A stretch of DNA of 64,000 nt from Rosistilla carotiformis (GTDB lineage: Bacteria; Planctomycetota; Planctomycetia; Pirellulales; Pirellulaceae), in NCBI RefSeq assembly GCF_007753095.1, contig NZ_CP036348.1, positions 2,852,001 through 2,916,000 of the forward strand. The letters are read 5' to 3'. Below, one piece after another: positions 31,707 to 42,289 of the stretch (position 1 is the stretch's first letter; each line of letters starts with the position of its first letter). A program made the position numbers and the translations under genes. Under the pieces are notes generated by a model, which worked only from the letters and a program-made list of their open reading frames with translations, had not been told where the DNA came from and made no database searches.

Positions 31707-33188
31707 CTAGCTAATGATCCCGTCGACGACGTGCGCCTCTTCGACGCCGGTCAGGCGTTGGCTGAGGCCGCGGAATTTGAAGCTGAAGCGACTGTGATCG
31801 ATCCCCAGCAGATGGAGGATGGTGGCGTTGAGGTCACGGATATGAACGGGGTTTTCAACGATGTTGTAAGCGAATTCATCGGTCGTTCCGTAATCAAAGC
31901 CCGCTTTAACCCCACCGCCTGCCAACCATGTCGTGAAACAGCGACCGTGGTGATCGCGCCCCGAGGTGGGACTGTCCAAAGCACCTTGGCTGTAGACCGT
32001 GCGGCCAAATTCGCCTCCCCAAATCACCAGCGTATCGTCCAGCATCCCCAATCGCCGGAGATCTTGAATCAGGGCCGCGGAGGCTTGGTCGACATCTTTG
32101 CATTGGCGCGGCAATTGATTTTTCAGCGACACATGTTGGTCCCAACCGCGATGGAACAATTGAATGAAACGCACGCCACGCTCGGCCATCCGACGGGCGA
32201 GCAGGCAGTTGGCGGCAAACGAACCGGGCCGCCGCGAGTCCTCGCCATACAAAGCAAAGGTCGATTCCGGTTCGTCCGAAACGTCGGTCAGATCGGGAAC
32301 CGAAGTCTGCATCCGGAATGCCATTTCATACGCTTCAATCCGTGCCAAGGTCTCGGGATCGCCGGCATCCGCCGCGTGCATCTGGTTCAGCTGGCCCAGC
32401 GTATCCAACAACGTGCGCCGCGAATCGCGGGAAACTCCCGCCGGGTTCTGCAGGTAAAGCACCGGGTTCGCTCCCGGACGCAGCATCACTCCCTGATGAC
32501 TCGACGGTAGATAGCCGCTGCCCCAGAGTCGCGAGAACAATGGTTGGCCAGGGTTTTTGCCCGTCCCTTGACTCAGCAGCACCATGTAGGCAGGAAAGTC
32601 TTCGTTTTCGCTGCCGAGACCATAGCTAAGCCATGCTCCCATCGAAGCGTGCCCCATCTGTTGCGATCCGGTGTTGATGTAGGTCACCGCCGGATCGTGA
32701 TTGATCGCTTCGGTCCACATCGATCGGACGATCGTGATCTCATCGGCGATCGATTGCGTGTAAGGCAAGGTGTTGCCAATCCAAGTGCCGTGGGCGCCGC
32801 ATGGCTTGCCACCCCAAAGCGGTTTGACGACGGGGAAGCTGGTCTGTCGCGACGTCATCCCCGTTAATCGCTGGGTGCCGCGAACCGAATCGGGCAGATC
32901 GGTCCCGTGCAATTGATCCAACGACTCTTTGTGATCAAAGAGATCAATGTGGCTTGGGCCGCCCGATTGAAATAAGTAGATCACCCGTTTGGCTTTGGCG
33001 GCAAAATGGGGCAGTCCAGGGAGTCCCTGCCCGAGCTCCGGACGCGCCGCATCGACACGCGTTTCGTTGGCCAACAACTGGCCCAACGCCAACGCGCCAA
33101 TTCCTGCCGCCGATCCGCCCAGCAGCGATCGACGCGTGGTGAGTTGCGATTGTTGGAGACCAATTTCATTTGGCAGGGAGCGTCTCAT
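31707..33188 (-). CDS. DUF1501 domain protein, third gene of ECF operon
   Basis: 493 residues with a clear Tat-type signal ([20 protein letters not shown]). DUF1501 motifs include [111 protein letters not shown] and [16 protein letters not shown]. It begins 48 bp after the stop of the large anti-sigma/cytochrome fusion gene, so the two are almost certainly co-transcribed; a 204-bp gap separates it from the next cytochrome gene. Only about a third to a half of its residues seem shared with the other DUF1501 proteins by eye, so this is an old duplication. Confidence 0.94.
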   Translation of the reverse strand: MRRSLPNEIGLQQSQLTTRRSLLGGSAAGIGALALGQLLANETRVDAARPELGQGLPGLPHFAAKAKRVIYLFQSGGPSHIDLFDHKESLDQLHGTDLPDSVRGTQRLTGMTSRQTSFPVVKPLWGGKPCGAHGTWIGNTLPYTQSIADEITIVRSMWTEAINHDPAVTYINTGSQQMGHASMGAWLSYGLGSENEDFPAYMVLLSQGTGKNPGQPLFSRLWGSGYLPSSHQGVMLRPGANPVLYLQNPAGVSRDSRRTLLDTLGQLNQMHAADAGDPETLARIEAYEMAFRMQTSVPDLTDVSDEPESTFALYGEDSRRPGSFAANCLLARRMAERGVRFIQLFHRGWDQHVSLKNQLPRQCKDVDQASAALIQDLRRLGMLDDTLVIWGGEFGRTVYSQGALDSPTSGRDHHGRCFTTWLAGGGVKAGFDYGTTDEFAYNIVENPVHIRDLNATILHLLGIDHSRFSFKFRGLSQRLTGVEEAHVVDGIIS

Positions 33189-33236
33189 GAATCTTCGTCG
33201 CTGGTTGAGGAAAAGGGACGGATAGAGGACATCGAA

Positions 33237-36200
33237 TTAACCGCGCGTCATCGTTTCGCTGAGGTTCAACAACAACGTCGCGACCTGCATCCATGCGGCT
33301 TGTTCGACCGGATCGATCTCGACCGCCGGAGGCCATTCGCCCACCGAGACCGCTGCCTGTGCATCGCGAGGGGATGCGGCAAAGCGAGCGCGTTCCTCGG
33401 CCAACAACGCCGCGACCTGCTCGATCTCCTGCGCGTTGGGGTCCCGGCAGAGCACGCGTTGGAATGCCTGGCGAATCCTTTGCTGATCGTCGGCAACCGC
33501 CTTCTCGCGAAGCAACGCGGCGGCCAACACGCGTGCCGCTTCGGCAAATTGTGGATCGTTCAACGTCACCAACGCCTGGACGGGAGTGTTAGTGGTCCCT
33601 CGATCGACCATGCACATCTCTCGGCTGGGCGCATCGAACGCCGACATGGCCGGGTGAGGACTGGTGCGTTTGACGATCGTGTACATGCTGCGCCGATACA
33701 GTTTCTCGCCATGGTCTTGAACAAACACCTGCTTGGTGGCGGGAGTGCTTCCAAAGTGGCTCACCTCTTTCCACAGCGCCGGTGGTTGATAAGGCTGAAC
33801 GCTTGGGCCGCCGATCCGCCGCACCAGCAGGCCACTGACCGCCAGAGCTTGGTCCCGGATCAATTCGGCTGGCAACCGGAATCGTGGACCGCGAGCGAAC
33901 AGGCGGTTCTTGGGATCGATCGCCAGTTGAGCGTCGGTGGCTGTCGCTTGCTGCCGATACGTCGCACTACTGACGATTTCGCGGATCAATTGTTTTTGAT
34001 CCCAACCTATTTCCACGAAATGGGTCGCGAGATAATCGAGCAGTTCGGGGTGGCTGGGGAATTCGCCCTGCGATCCGAAGTCGGCGGAGGTCGCCACCAG
34101 GCCGGTTCCGAAAAAGATCTTCCAGATCCGATTGACCGCAACACGTGAGGTGAGGGGATGATCGGGACGGACCAACCATTGAGCGAAATCCAACCGATTC
34201 GCTTCGTCCTGCGGAAACGCCTCGTTAGGAATCGTTTCGACGTTTGCTGGATCATCCGTTTCCGGTGTCCGGTCGATTTCCGAAGCTCTCTTCGCGGAGG
34301 TGGTTTCGTCCTGCTGCGTCGCGGCGGTCATCAAGGTTGGCAAAATCTTCGGCGTGGCGGGCGCGACCGGCTCGGTCGGCGCATCGTATTGGCCACGGTC
34401 GAGGACAAAGGTTTGTCTCGGTTGTGCCGCGACGTTCATCACCATCGCGGAATGTTTTTGGGTCAACACCGCATGGCGTTCTTCGAGGTTGGCGATGCGA
34501 ACCCGCAGCGTTTCCAAGGTCGCGGCAGACTCCCGGAATGCGGATAACAAGCGCGAACGCATGACGGCGTCCCCGTCGGCTTCGGGGTTCGCCAGGGCGA
34601 CGGCCCGTTCGGCGTCCCAAGGACTGTCGGTATCGTTGCCCACAAACGGACGGATCCTCCATTGAAACGGCAGCGATTGCGACTGACCAAAGACGACAAG
34701 CACGCTCAAATACGGAGTCTTTTCGAGGTCGGCCGGTTCGGCAAACGTCAGCGTTAAATGTTGGTTGCTTTCCCCATCGGCGGGTTGCCACCAACGCGCG
34801 TTATTCTCCTGGAAGATCGCCCGCGGCGGATGGCCCTCCGCGGCGCTTGTGGCCGTCGCCTCAACAAACGCGACCTGGCGATGGTAGTCGACTTGATCGG
34901 CGGGCTGTCCCGTTGCGGAAACCAACACCGTCGTGACCTTGGGAACCCCTTCGGCAAACGGTGTCAACGAGGGCTTGGTCTCCTGGGAGTCTTTTGCGAC
35001 CGGTACGGGTTGCGGAAAGAATTCGATACGCACTCCCGACACCATGTTTGGGCCGCCCAAATTGCCCGACGACACGCGCATCGAATGGCTCAGTCCATTG
35101 AGCCCACCGCGTGGACTCATTAACGATACGGATCCTGTCGGTTCGAATTCGATCGTGCCGGGAACGTTCGGTGCCGAAACGTCGAGCAGTTCGGTATCGA
35201 GAAACTGAAAGCCCTCGCCACGGGCTTTTTCACGACGTCGCTGCGCGTCCAACCATTCGTCAAAGCCTTCGGTCGTTTCGGCCAATTGACGACGCGATTG
35301 GGCAAGTTCCGCTTCCAAGTCGTTCAATTCGTCGCTCCGCAATACCGTTTGCGCCGTGATGTGGGGAGCTGAGTTTTGGCCGGAGTTTCCGTCGAGACCG
35401 CGATCCTCCAATTGATTGAAGAAGGCGAAGAATTGGTAGTATTCCTTTTGCGAGATCGGATCGTATTTATGATCGTGACATTGCGCGCATCCCATCGTCA
35501 GTCCCAGGAAGACTTCGGACGTGGTCTTCACACGATCGGCCGTATAGTTGGTGAGATTCTCTTCGGGAATCGTCCCTCCTTCGTGCGTGATCATGTGGTT
35601 GCGGTTAAACCCCGTTGCGATGTGTTGGCCATCGCTTGCGTTGGGCAGCAAGTCGCCAGCCAATTGTTCGATGACGAATTGGTCATAAGGCATGTTGTCG
35701 TTGTAAGCTTGAATCACCCAATCACGCCACAACCACATGTCGCGTCCGCCATCGATCGAATAGCCGTTGGTGTCGGCGTAGCGGGCCTGATCCAACCAAG
35801 GCAACGTCATCCGTTCGCCAAAATGCGGCGATTGGAATAACCGAGTGATCGCATCTTGGTAGGCGGCTTCGCCACGTGATTCGTAATCGCTCACAAAATC
35901 GCGAGTTTCCGCGACGGTGGGAGGTAAACCGATCAGATCAAGCGTCAACCGCCGGATCAATGTGCTCGGCTCGGCTTCGACCGACGGTGTCATGCCGGCT
36001 TCAGCCAGTCGCGCCGCGACAAACGAATCGATCGCGTTATGACTCCAGTTCCGATCGGCTTGCGGGTCGGTGAAATCGACATCGGGTACCGCCGGCGCGA
36101 CCGGAGCCATGAACGCCCAATGCCCTTGGTACTCCGCCCCTTCTTCAATCCAACGCCGCAACAACGTTTTCTGGTCGTCGGACAAAACCAAATGGGATTC

Positions 36201-36905
36201 GGCTGGCGGCATCAGGAGATCCGGATCTTCACTGATAATCCGCCGCCACGCTTCACTGTTCTCCAGGTCCCCTGGGGCGATCGGTTGGTAGCCGCCTCGA
36301 TCGGTGGTAGCGCCTTCGGCAGTGTCCAGACGCAGATCGGCGCGACGGCCCTGTTCGTCTGGCCCATGGCAATGGAAGCAGGTCTCCGAAAGGATCGGAC
36401 GGATATCGCGATTGAACTGAAGCTTGCGATGCGAAACGGTCGTGACGTTGGGAATCGAGGCTTCCAGCAACCGTGGATGGTTCATCGAACCGGTCGATTG
36501 GATGACTTTCCACGGATTCGCTGCCCGCCGCGGGGGTGTCGCGGCGGCGTCCTTCACGTCGGCTACGTCGCTGAGCGCAGCGATGCGCACGGTTTGCGAA
36601 TCGTCGCCGCTGGGGGGCATCATCGAACCGACGGCAAACAGCAGGGATGCTGCCAGAGAAACAAGAGTGAGCCAGAGCGCCGAGTGCCGAATCGGCGGGG
36701 GGAGCGTTGCAGGAGATTGCCGTGGCGACGTCGACGGCCCCGTGGGATGCGACAAGTGTTCGTCCAATTCGCAAAGGTCCAAGTAGCGATCGAGTGCTTC
36801 GGGCGACGACAACAGGATCGTCCGCAACGCGTGCACTTCGTCGATCGTCAGCTCTCCGGCCAGATGTTTTTGCAACAGCCGATCAAAACGCTCGTTGACA
36901 CTCAT
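33237..36905 (-). CDS. Anti-sigma-like domain fused to PSCyt1-DUF1549-DUF1553
   Basis: 1222 residues. Residues 1-55 (MSVNERFDRLLQKHLAGELT) resemble the cytoplasmic helical segment of planctomycete FecR-type anti-sigma proteins. A membrane helix lies near 74-97 (HSALWLTLVSLAASLLFAVG). Outside the membrane come PSCyt1 with heme motif CFHCH (176-180), DUF1549 ([39 protein letters not shown]) with [12 protein letters not shown], a long coiled-coil and beta-rich insertion, and DUF1553 (NRLDFAQWLVRPDHPLTSRV, NRIWKIFFGTGL, NTPVQALVTLNDPQF). The start is the ATG at 36905, overlapping the sigma-factor stop as ATGA; the open frame upstream is the shadow of that gene. Likely regulator of the upstream sigma factor. 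Confidence 0.92.
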   Translation of the reverse strand: MSVNERFDRLLQKHLAGELTIDEVHALRTILLSSPEALDRYLDLCELDEHLSHPTGPSTSPRQSPATLPPPIRHSALWLTLVSLAASLLFAVGSMMPPSGDDSQTVRIAALSDVADVKDAAATPPRRAANPWKVIQSTGSMNHPRLLEASIPNVTTVSHRKLQFNRDIRPILSETCFHCHGPDEQGRRADLRLDTAEGATTDRGGYQPIAPGDLENSEAWRRIISEDPDLLMPPAESHLVLSDDQKTLLRRWIEEGAEYQGHWAFMAPVAPAVPDVDFTDPQADRNWSHNAIDSFVAARLAEAGMTPSVEAEPSTLIRRLTLDLIGLPPTVAETRDFVSDYESRGEAAYQDAITRLFQSPHFGERMTLPWLDQARYADTNGYSIDGGRDMWLWRDWVIQAYNDNMPYDQFVIEQLAGDLLPNASDGQHIATGFNRNHMITHEGGTIPEENLTNYTADRVKTTSEVFLGLTMGCAQCHDHKYDPISQKEYYQFFAFFNQLEDRGLDGNSGQNSAPHITAQTVLRSDELNDLEAELAQSRRQLAETTEGFDEWLDAQRRREKARGEGFQFLDTELLDVSAPNVPGTIEFEPTGSVSLMSPRGGLNGLSHSMRVSSGNLGGPNMVSGVRIEFFPQPVPVAKDSQETKPSLTPFAEGVPKVTTVLVSATGQPADQVDYHRQVAFVEATATSAAEGHPPRAIFQENNARWWQPADGESNQHLTLTFAEPADLEKTPYLSVLVVFGQSQSLPFQWRIRPFVGNDTDSPWDAERAVALANPEADGDAVMRSRLLSAFRESAATLETLRVRIANLEERHAVLTQKHSAMVMNVAAQPRQTFVLDRGQYDAPTEPVAPATPKILPTLMTAATQQDETTSAKRASEIDRTPETDDPANVETIPNEAFPQDEANRLDFAQWLVRPDHPLTSRVAVNRIWKIFFGTGLVATSADFGSQGEFPSHPELLDYLATHFVEIGWDQKQLIREIVSSATYRQQATATDAQLAIDPKNRLFARGPRFRLPAELIRDQALAVSGLLVRRIGGPSVQPYQPPALWKEVSHFGSTPATKQVFVQDHGEKLYRRSMYTIVKRTSPHPAMSAFDAPSREMCMVDRGTTNTPVQALVTLNDPQFAEAARVLAAALLREKAVADDQQRIRQAFQRVLCRDPNAQEIEQVAALLAEERARFAASPRDAQAAVSVGEWPPAVEIDPVEQAAWMQVATLLLNLSETMTRG

Positions 36906-37480
36906 GGTAATTCCGCACCTTGTTCCGACGCGCGTTCCCAGGCGTTGGTGACCGGTGGGGTCTCTTCGCCTGAGAACTTCACGCACTCCATCAGCGTAAG
37001 CCTTGCGCGATGCAAGGTTTGGCCGATCGCATTTGCATTCCGTCCGGTCGCGTCGGCCAGTTCCGACAACGACTGACCGTCCAAATAAAACCGTTGGACG
37101 ATCGCTTGCTGGTGGCTTGGTAGATTCCGTAGGCAATCCTGCAACCGCTGCCAATCCGATTCTTGCCGCTGTTGATCCATCCGTTGACGATGGCGTCGCT
37201 CGATGACCTCGTGCAATCGGTCATCGACCAAGACCTCCGTCTGGAACGACGCCTGTTTGCGCACGTGATTCCGATAATGGTTCAACGCGATCTGTCGCAT
37301 CCACGCGATGAAATGGGTTCCCGGAGCGAACGACGCTTGTTTTTCGATCACCGTTACGTTGGCGGATTGCAACAGATCCTGCGCAACATGCACCGAACCC
37401 GTGAGCCTGATCAAATAACCAAGCAACGGGCCTTGCGCCTGTTGCAACAGGTCGTCCAATGCCGAACGCGAATTAGCCAA
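36902..37480 (-). CDS. ECF-type RNA polymerase sigma factor
   Basis: 192 residues. Region 2 (LLQQAQGPLLGYLIRLTGSV, QDLLQSANVTVIEKQASFA, FIAWMRQIALNHYRNHVRK) and region 4 (RLQDCLRNLPSHQQAIVQRF, LSELADATGRNANAIGQTLH) are present with the spacing of planctomycete/verrucomicrobial ECF sigma factors. I chose TTG at 37480 because GGAGAG lies about ten bases upstream and the family starts here; the frame runs further upstream without family similarity. The stop overlaps the start of the anti-sigma/cytochrome fusion (ATGA), indicating translational coupling. First gene of a five-gene operon down to 27891. Confidence 0.93.
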   Translation of the reverse strand: MANSRSALDDLLQQAQGPLLGYLIRLTGSVHVAQDLLQSANVTVIEKQASFAPGTHFIAWMRQIALNHYRNHVRKQASFQTEVLVDDRLHEVIERRHRQRMDQQRQESDWQRLQDCLRNLPSHQQAIVQRFYLDGQSLSELADATGRNANAIGQTLHRARLTLMECVKFSGEETPPVTNAWERASEQGAELP

Positions 37481-37834
37481 TACGTTATCTCTCCAAAGAA
37501 AGAATGTTCGCAGAACGTTTGACTTTACGCAAATTTTGAAAAAGATTTCCAATCCGTTCGGCAGGGGGCACGTCCTTGGGCGGCGTGCCGATCGAGCACG
37601 CATTGCTAGAGCTCTGTTGCGCTGCGGAGGTTGGTAGGAAAGATGTCTTTCTGCAATGGAGGCAATAGGGAGGCAAGGGAGACATGCGACCTTGAAACGG
37701 AGGTGGGGGGCAACCTACTGCCGGCCCGGTATCGAGGTTGATTTTCGCCAAACAGGTTGCGGATTCATTGGCATTGCCATTGTCGCTGCGATAAATTGGA
37801 GCCCTCTTCCAATCCATCTTTTTGAGTATCCGTC
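37481..37834. other. Divergent intergenic region, 354 bp, ECF operon promoter region
   Basis: Between the ECF sigma operon (minus) and the DUF5060 hydrolase (plus). The minus-strand leader holds AT-rich TTTTTCAAAATTTGCGTAAA (37542-37523), plausible as a promoter region, but I cannot define hexamers. The inverted repeat GGCACG/CGTGCC flanks 37566-37591. No further gene recognised. Confidence 0.45.
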
Positions 37835-40498
37835 ATGACACGTTGTACGAGCGTCGACCCGTTCCCGCGGGCTGTGTGGCTATGTTTGTTTACGTTGGCG
37901 ACCTGTGGAGGGTTGCGGGCACAAACGCCGATCGTGGCTCCGTCGGTTGTCTTTGCCGAAACCGATGGAATGCTTGCCGTCGAAGCAGAGCACTTTTTCC
38001 AGCAGACGTTGTCCGATACTCGGGCTTTCTACCTGACACACGCTACGCAAACGCCGGCGGCTCAGCCCGATGGCGACCCGACTCATGTTGCCGGCGCAAG
38101 CGGCGGCGCCTACCTGGAAATTTTGCCCGACACGCGTCGCAACCATGGCCATAAGTTAGTCAAGGGCGTGAACTTCGCTCCCGAGGCGGGGGCGATGGCG
38201 GTGCTGCATTACAAAGTTCACATCGCCAATCCGGGCCGGTACTATGTTTGGGTTCGCGCGTATTCCACGGGGTCCGAAGACAACGGGCTGCATGTCGGAA
38301 TCGATGGACAGTGGCCTGCAAGCGGTCAAAGGATGCAGTGGTGTGAGGGGAAGAATGGCTGGCGTTGGGAAAGCAAACAACGAACCGACCAGCAACACTG
38401 TGGCGAACCGTACAAAATCTTCCTCGACATCGAATCGGCGGGCGAACATGTGATTCAATTTTCGATGCGTGAGGATGGATTCGAATTCGACAAATGGCTG
38501 CTCACACGGGAACGTGACTTCACGCGTCCCAACGGGGTGGGCCCATCGCCGGTCGTTCATTCGGGGACGCTGCCCAAACCGTTTCCGATGGTCCCCGCCG
38601 CCGCAGCGGCCGCGCAACGCTCAAGTCCCACCAAGCCATCAAGCCTGCAACCTCTCCAATTGCCACGCCGTCGCGATGGAGATGGTCGCGTTTCGGTCTC
38701 CGGCGAAACGAAGCAATGGCACAAGGTGACACTCGACTTAAACGGACCCTTCGCTCATGAGAAAGACAATGCGCCGAATCCATTTACCGACTATCGAATG
38801 ACGGTCCGATTCACGCATGACGATGGAAAGGCCTACACCGTGCCGGGTTACTTCGCAGCCGACGGGAATGCGGCGAATTCGTCCGCGGAATCGGGGACCG
38901 TGTGGCGGGCGCACTTTGCTCCCGATCGAACCGGTACGTGGAACTATGTGGTTTCGTTTGATCAAGGCAATGGGGCCGCATTGGACAGCGCGGTGGACGC
39001 GACGCCGATGCAGCCGTTTGATGGAGTGTCGGGAAGTCTTGAGATTGAAGCCAGTGATAAACGCGGACGCGACTTGCGCGGGCAAGGCCGATTGCAATAC
39101 GTCGGAAAGCACTACTTGCAGTTCGCGGGCTCACAAAAGTACTTCTTGAAAGTGGGAGCCGATGCGCCCGAAACGCTCCTTGCCTACGCCGACTTCGACA
39201 ACACCATCGCGGGCAATCCTAAGAAGGCTCCGATCAAAACGTGGGGGCCGCATCGCAACGATTGGAATCCGGGGGATCCGACTTGGGGAGACCAGAAGGG
39301 ACGCGGGCTGATCGGTGCGATCAACTATCTGTCGGGTAAAGGCTGCAATGCGTTTTCTTTCCTGACCTACAACGCCGGCGGTGACGGAGACAATGTGTGG
39401 CCGTTCATTCAGCGTGAGGATAAGCTGCATTACGATTGTAGCAAGTTGGACCAATGGGGAATCGTTTTCGACCACGGAACCGCTCGAGGAATGTACTTGC
39501 ATTTTAAATTGCAGGAGACGGAGAACGACGACCATCGCACCGGAAAAGGAAAACAGGGCTTTGTTCCCGAATGTTTCGATGACGGCAATCTGGGCGTACA
39601 GCGAAAATTGTATTGCCGCGAGTTGGTCGCGCGTTTCGGGCACAACCTCGCGTTGAACTGGAACATCGGTGAAGAGAACACACAGAGCACCGAACAACAG
39701 GTGGCGATGATCGACTATTTGGCTGAACTCGATCCATACGATCACCACATCGTACTGCACACGTATCCTGGCCAACACGATCGGATTTACGGTGCGCTGC
39801 TGGGGGAACGGTCCAAGCTGACGGGGGTCTCGTTGCAGAACAGCAGTCTCCAAGCGACCCATGCCGATACGCTCCGGTGGGTGCGTGAATCGGCACGCGT
39901 CGGTCGGCCATGGGTTGTGGCGTTTGATGAATCAGGGAGTGCAGCTCATGCACAGGCTCCGGACCTTGGGTACCGAGGCTTTGATGGACATGACCGGACA
40001 GGAAAAATGGCGGAGACTCAGCATGACGTGCGCAAGCTAACGCTGTGGGGGACGCTGATGGCCGGTGGCGCCGGGAACGAATACTACTTCGGATATCAGT
40101 TCGATGAGAACGATATCGTTTGCCAGGATTGGCGCAGCCGCGACCAAAGTTGGGACTACTGTCGTATCGCAATCGCATTCTTTCATGACAATGCGATTCC
40201 ATTCTGGGAAATGAAAAACGCGGACGCTTTGGTTGGCAACGACGATCACGGCGATTCGAAATTCTGCTTTGCGAAGCCGGGCGAGATCTATTTGGTCTAC
40301 CTTCCCGATGGTGTAACTTCCGAACTGGATTTGTCCAACGTCGACGGTTCCTTTCGAGTCCATTGGTACAATCCCCGCGTGGGTGGCGACCTGGCAACGG
40401 GCTCGATCAAATCGGTGCAGGGTGGATCGAAGGTTGCTTTAGGGGCCGCCCCGCAAGACGCGGACGAAGACTGGTTAGTCGTTCTTCGCAAGGATTAA
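37835..40498 (+). CDS. Secreted DUF5060-type putative glycoside hydrolase
   Basis: 887 residues with a signal peptide ([19 protein letters not shown]). An N-terminal beta-sandwich binding-type domain ([10 protein letters not shown] ... [20 protein letters not shown]) is followed by a DUF5060 domain near 290-410 ([20 protein letters not shown]), then a TIM-barrel-like catalytic region ([33 protein letters not shown] with candidate acid Glu residues, [14 protein letters not shown]), and a C-terminal beta domain resembling collagen-binding-like modules ([18 protein letters not shown]). Likely degrades a polysaccharide outside the cell; substrate unknown. Opposite strand to the ECF operon and upstream of an M28 peptidase 107 bp later, with which it may form a unit. 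Confidence 0.82.
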   Translation: MTRCTSVDPFPRAVWLCLFTLATCGGLRAQTPIVAPSVVFAETDGMLAVEAEHFFQQTLSDTRAFYLTHATQTPAAQPDGDPTHVAGASGGAYLEILPDTRRNHGHKLVKGVNFAPEAGAMAVLHYKVHIANPGRYYVWVRAYSTGSEDNGLHVGIDGQWPASGQRMQWCEGKNGWRWESKQRTDQQHCGEPYKIFLDIESAGEHVIQFSMREDGFEFDKWLLTRERDFTRPNGVGPSPVVHSGTLPKPFPMVPAAAAAAQRSSPTKPSSLQPLQLPRRRDGDGRVSVSGETKQWHKVTLDLNGPFAHEKDNAPNPFTDYRMTVRFTHDDGKAYTVPGYFAADGNAANSSAESGTVWRAHFAPDRTGTWNYVVSFDQGNGAALDSAVDATPMQPFDGVSGSLEIEASDKRGRDLRGQGRLQYVGKHYLQFAGSQKYFLKVGADAPETLLAYADFDNTIAGNPKKAPIKTWGPHRNDWNPGDPTWGDQKGRGLIGAINYLSGKGCNAFSFLTYNAGGDGDNVWPFIQREDKLHYDCSKLDQWGIVFDHGTARGMYLHFKLQETENDDHRTGKGKQGFVPECFDDGNLGVQRKLYCRELVARFGHNLALNWNIGEENTQSTEQQVAMIDYLAELDPYDHHIVLHTYPGQHDRIYGALLGERSKLTGVSLQNSSLQATHADTLRWVRESARVGRPWVVAFDESGSAAHAQAPDLGYRGFDGHDRTGKMAETQHDVRKLTLWGTLMAGGAGNEYYFGYQFDENDIVCQDWRSRDQSWDYCRIAIAFFHDNAIPFWEMKNADALVGNDDHGDSKFCFAKPGEIYLVYLPDGVTSELDLSNVDGSFRVHWYNPRVGGDLATGSIKSVQGGSKVALGAAPQDADEDWLVVLRKD

Positions 40499-40605
40499 GC
40501 GAGCGTTGCGTTGCGAAACGCGAGACACGTCGTCGGTGATCACCGCTGTCCACAGACCCGTCGCCGGCGGCATCGTAGGTTCTTCAACAAAACTCATTTC
40601 CAATC

Positions 40606-42273
40606 ATGCTGTACCACTTGCTTCGAACGGTTTCGCTAGTCTGGTTCGCGACGCTTGCCGATGCTCAAGTTCCCGAGGTCGCATGGCAGCGGGCGGCGGA
40701 GAGAATCGATCAAGCGACGCTCCGTGGCCACGTGCGCTTCCTTGCCGACGATCTACTGGAAGGACGCGGGCCTGGAACCCGTGGCGATCGGTTGGCCCAG
40801 CGGTATCTTCAGGCTCAATTTCAGGCCGCCGGCCTGCAACCGGTGCTCGGTGACACGTGGTATCAACCGGTGCCGTTGGTCGGCGTGAAGACCCATTGCC
40901 CGCCGACGATGACATTCTCCAAGGGGGATACCACGTTGAGTCTGAACTATTTTGACGACTACATTGCCACCGCCGGTCGCGCGGCGGATCGGACGTCGGT
41001 CGAAGAGGCCGAAGTCGTTTTTGTCGGTTATGGAATTGAAGCCCCTGAGTTCGATTGGGACGACTACAAGGATGTGGATCTGACGGGGAAAGTGTTGCTG
41101 ATGTTGAACAACGACCCGGCCGACGATCCCGATTTGTTTGCCGGTCGTCGGCGACTGTACTACGGTCGTTGGGACTACAAATATCAGAGCGCCGCGATGC
41201 AGGGCGCCGCCGGGGCGATCATCATTCACACGACGGCATCGGCAGGGTATCCATTTCAAGTCGTGCAGACTTCTTGGAGCGGTGAAGAGTTTCAGTTGGC
41301 CGATTCGGCAGCGCCACCGATGGAGCTGCGAGGTTGGGTCAGCGCGCGGGCGGCCGAACGACTGGTCGAGCACGCGGGGATGAATTTAGACGACTTACGC
41401 GCTGCGGCCGAACGCCGTGATTTCCGTCCGATCGCTCTGGGGACGCGTTTGTCGATGGATCTGCCGTGTGAGGTCCGCAAAAAAGAAACGGCCAACGTGC
41501 TAGGAATGTTGCCCGGCAGCGACCCTCTGTTGAGCGAAGAGGTCGTCGTGTTTATGGCGCATCACGATCACATCGGATTGGCGGAAGCACGCGATGAAAC
41601 GGGCGACAACATCTACAACGGGGCGGTCGACAACGCATCGGGCTGCGCCGCGATGCTGGCGATTTTAAAAGCCTGCACCGAATTGGAAGTGCGTCCTCGA
41701 CGATCGATCTTGTTTGCGGCCGTGGGGGCTGAAGAACAAGGATTGTTGGGATCGAAATATTTTGCCGAACATCCTCCTGTCGCGCCGGGGCGGATGGCCG
41801 CGGTGATCAATATTGACGGAATGAATGTGATCGGCCGGACGCACGACGTGAACATGATCGGCCATGGAAAGAGCGATCTCGACGCGATCGTGACCGCGGT
41901 TGCCGCATGGCAACAACGGATCGTCACGCCCGACCAATTTCCCGATCGTGGATATTATTATCGCAGCGATCAATTCAGCCTCGCCCAGATTGGCGTTCCG
42001 GGCGTTTACCTGCATTCTGGAATCAACGTCGTGGGGATGCCTTCGGAGTGGGGAAAACAACGACTGGAACAATGGATCGAAGAAACCTACCACCAGCGCA
42101 GCGATGAATACCGCGATGATTGGGATCTCAGCGGCGCCGTCGAAGACATCCGCCTGCTGTTCTACGTAGCAATGCAGGTCGCCACGGCGGACAAGATGCC
42201 TGCCTGGCGACCGGGGGATGAATTCGAATCGGCTCGCAAGAAAGCGCGTCGAGCGATCCTCGCGAGCCCATAG
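40606..42273 (+). CDS. Secreted M28-family zinc aminopeptidase with PA domain
   Basis: 555 residues. Signal peptide MLYHLLRTVSLVWFATLADA. A protease-associated domain is inserted (EVVFVGYGIEAPEFDWDDYK, GAAGAIIIHTTASAGYPFQV). M28 zinc ligands and catalytic acids are recognisable: AHHDHIG (His), GAVDNASGCA (Asp bridging both zincs), GAEEQGLLGS (catalytic Glu-Glu), NIDGMN (Asp) and the late His in TYHQRSDEY. Family members act as aminopeptidases or glutamate carboxypeptidase-like enzymes in the periplasm or outside. Ends 16 bp from the stop of the convergent Ig-like gene. Confidence 0.92.
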   Translation: MLYHLLRTVSLVWFATLADAQVPEVAWQRAAERIDQATLRGHVRFLADDLLEGRGPGTRGDRLAQRYLQAQFQAAGLQPVLGDTWYQPVPLVGVKTHCPPTMTFSKGDTTLSLNYFDDYIATAGRAADRTSVEEAEVVFVGYGIEAPEFDWDDYKDVDLTGKVLLMLNNDPADDPDLFAGRRRLYYGRWDYKYQSAAMQGAAGAIIIHTTASAGYPFQVVQTSWSGEEFQLADSAAPPMELRGWVSARAAERLVEHAGMNLDDLRAAAERRDFRPIALGTRLSMDLPCEVRKKETANVLGMLPGSDPLLSEEVVVFMAHHDHIGLAEARDETGDNIYNGAVDNASGCAAMLAILKACTELEVRPRRSILFAAVGAEEQGLLGSKYFAEHPPVAPGRMAAVINIDGMNVIGRTHDVNMIGHGKSDLDAIVTAVAAWQQRIVTPDQFPDRGYYYRSDQFSLAQIGVPGVYLHSGINVVGMPSEWGKQRLEQWIEETYHQRSDEYRDDWDLSGAVEDIRLLFYVAMQVATADKMPAWRPGDEFESARKKARRAILASP

Positions 42274-42289
42274 AGGGGGCGCTAAACGC

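Noticed and set aside
36906-37154. Extension of the cytochrome fusion protein by 83 residues upstream
   Set aside because: The extension overlaps the sigma factor gene in another frame; the ATG at 36905 gives the ATGA overlap and a sensible anti-sigma-like N-terminus.
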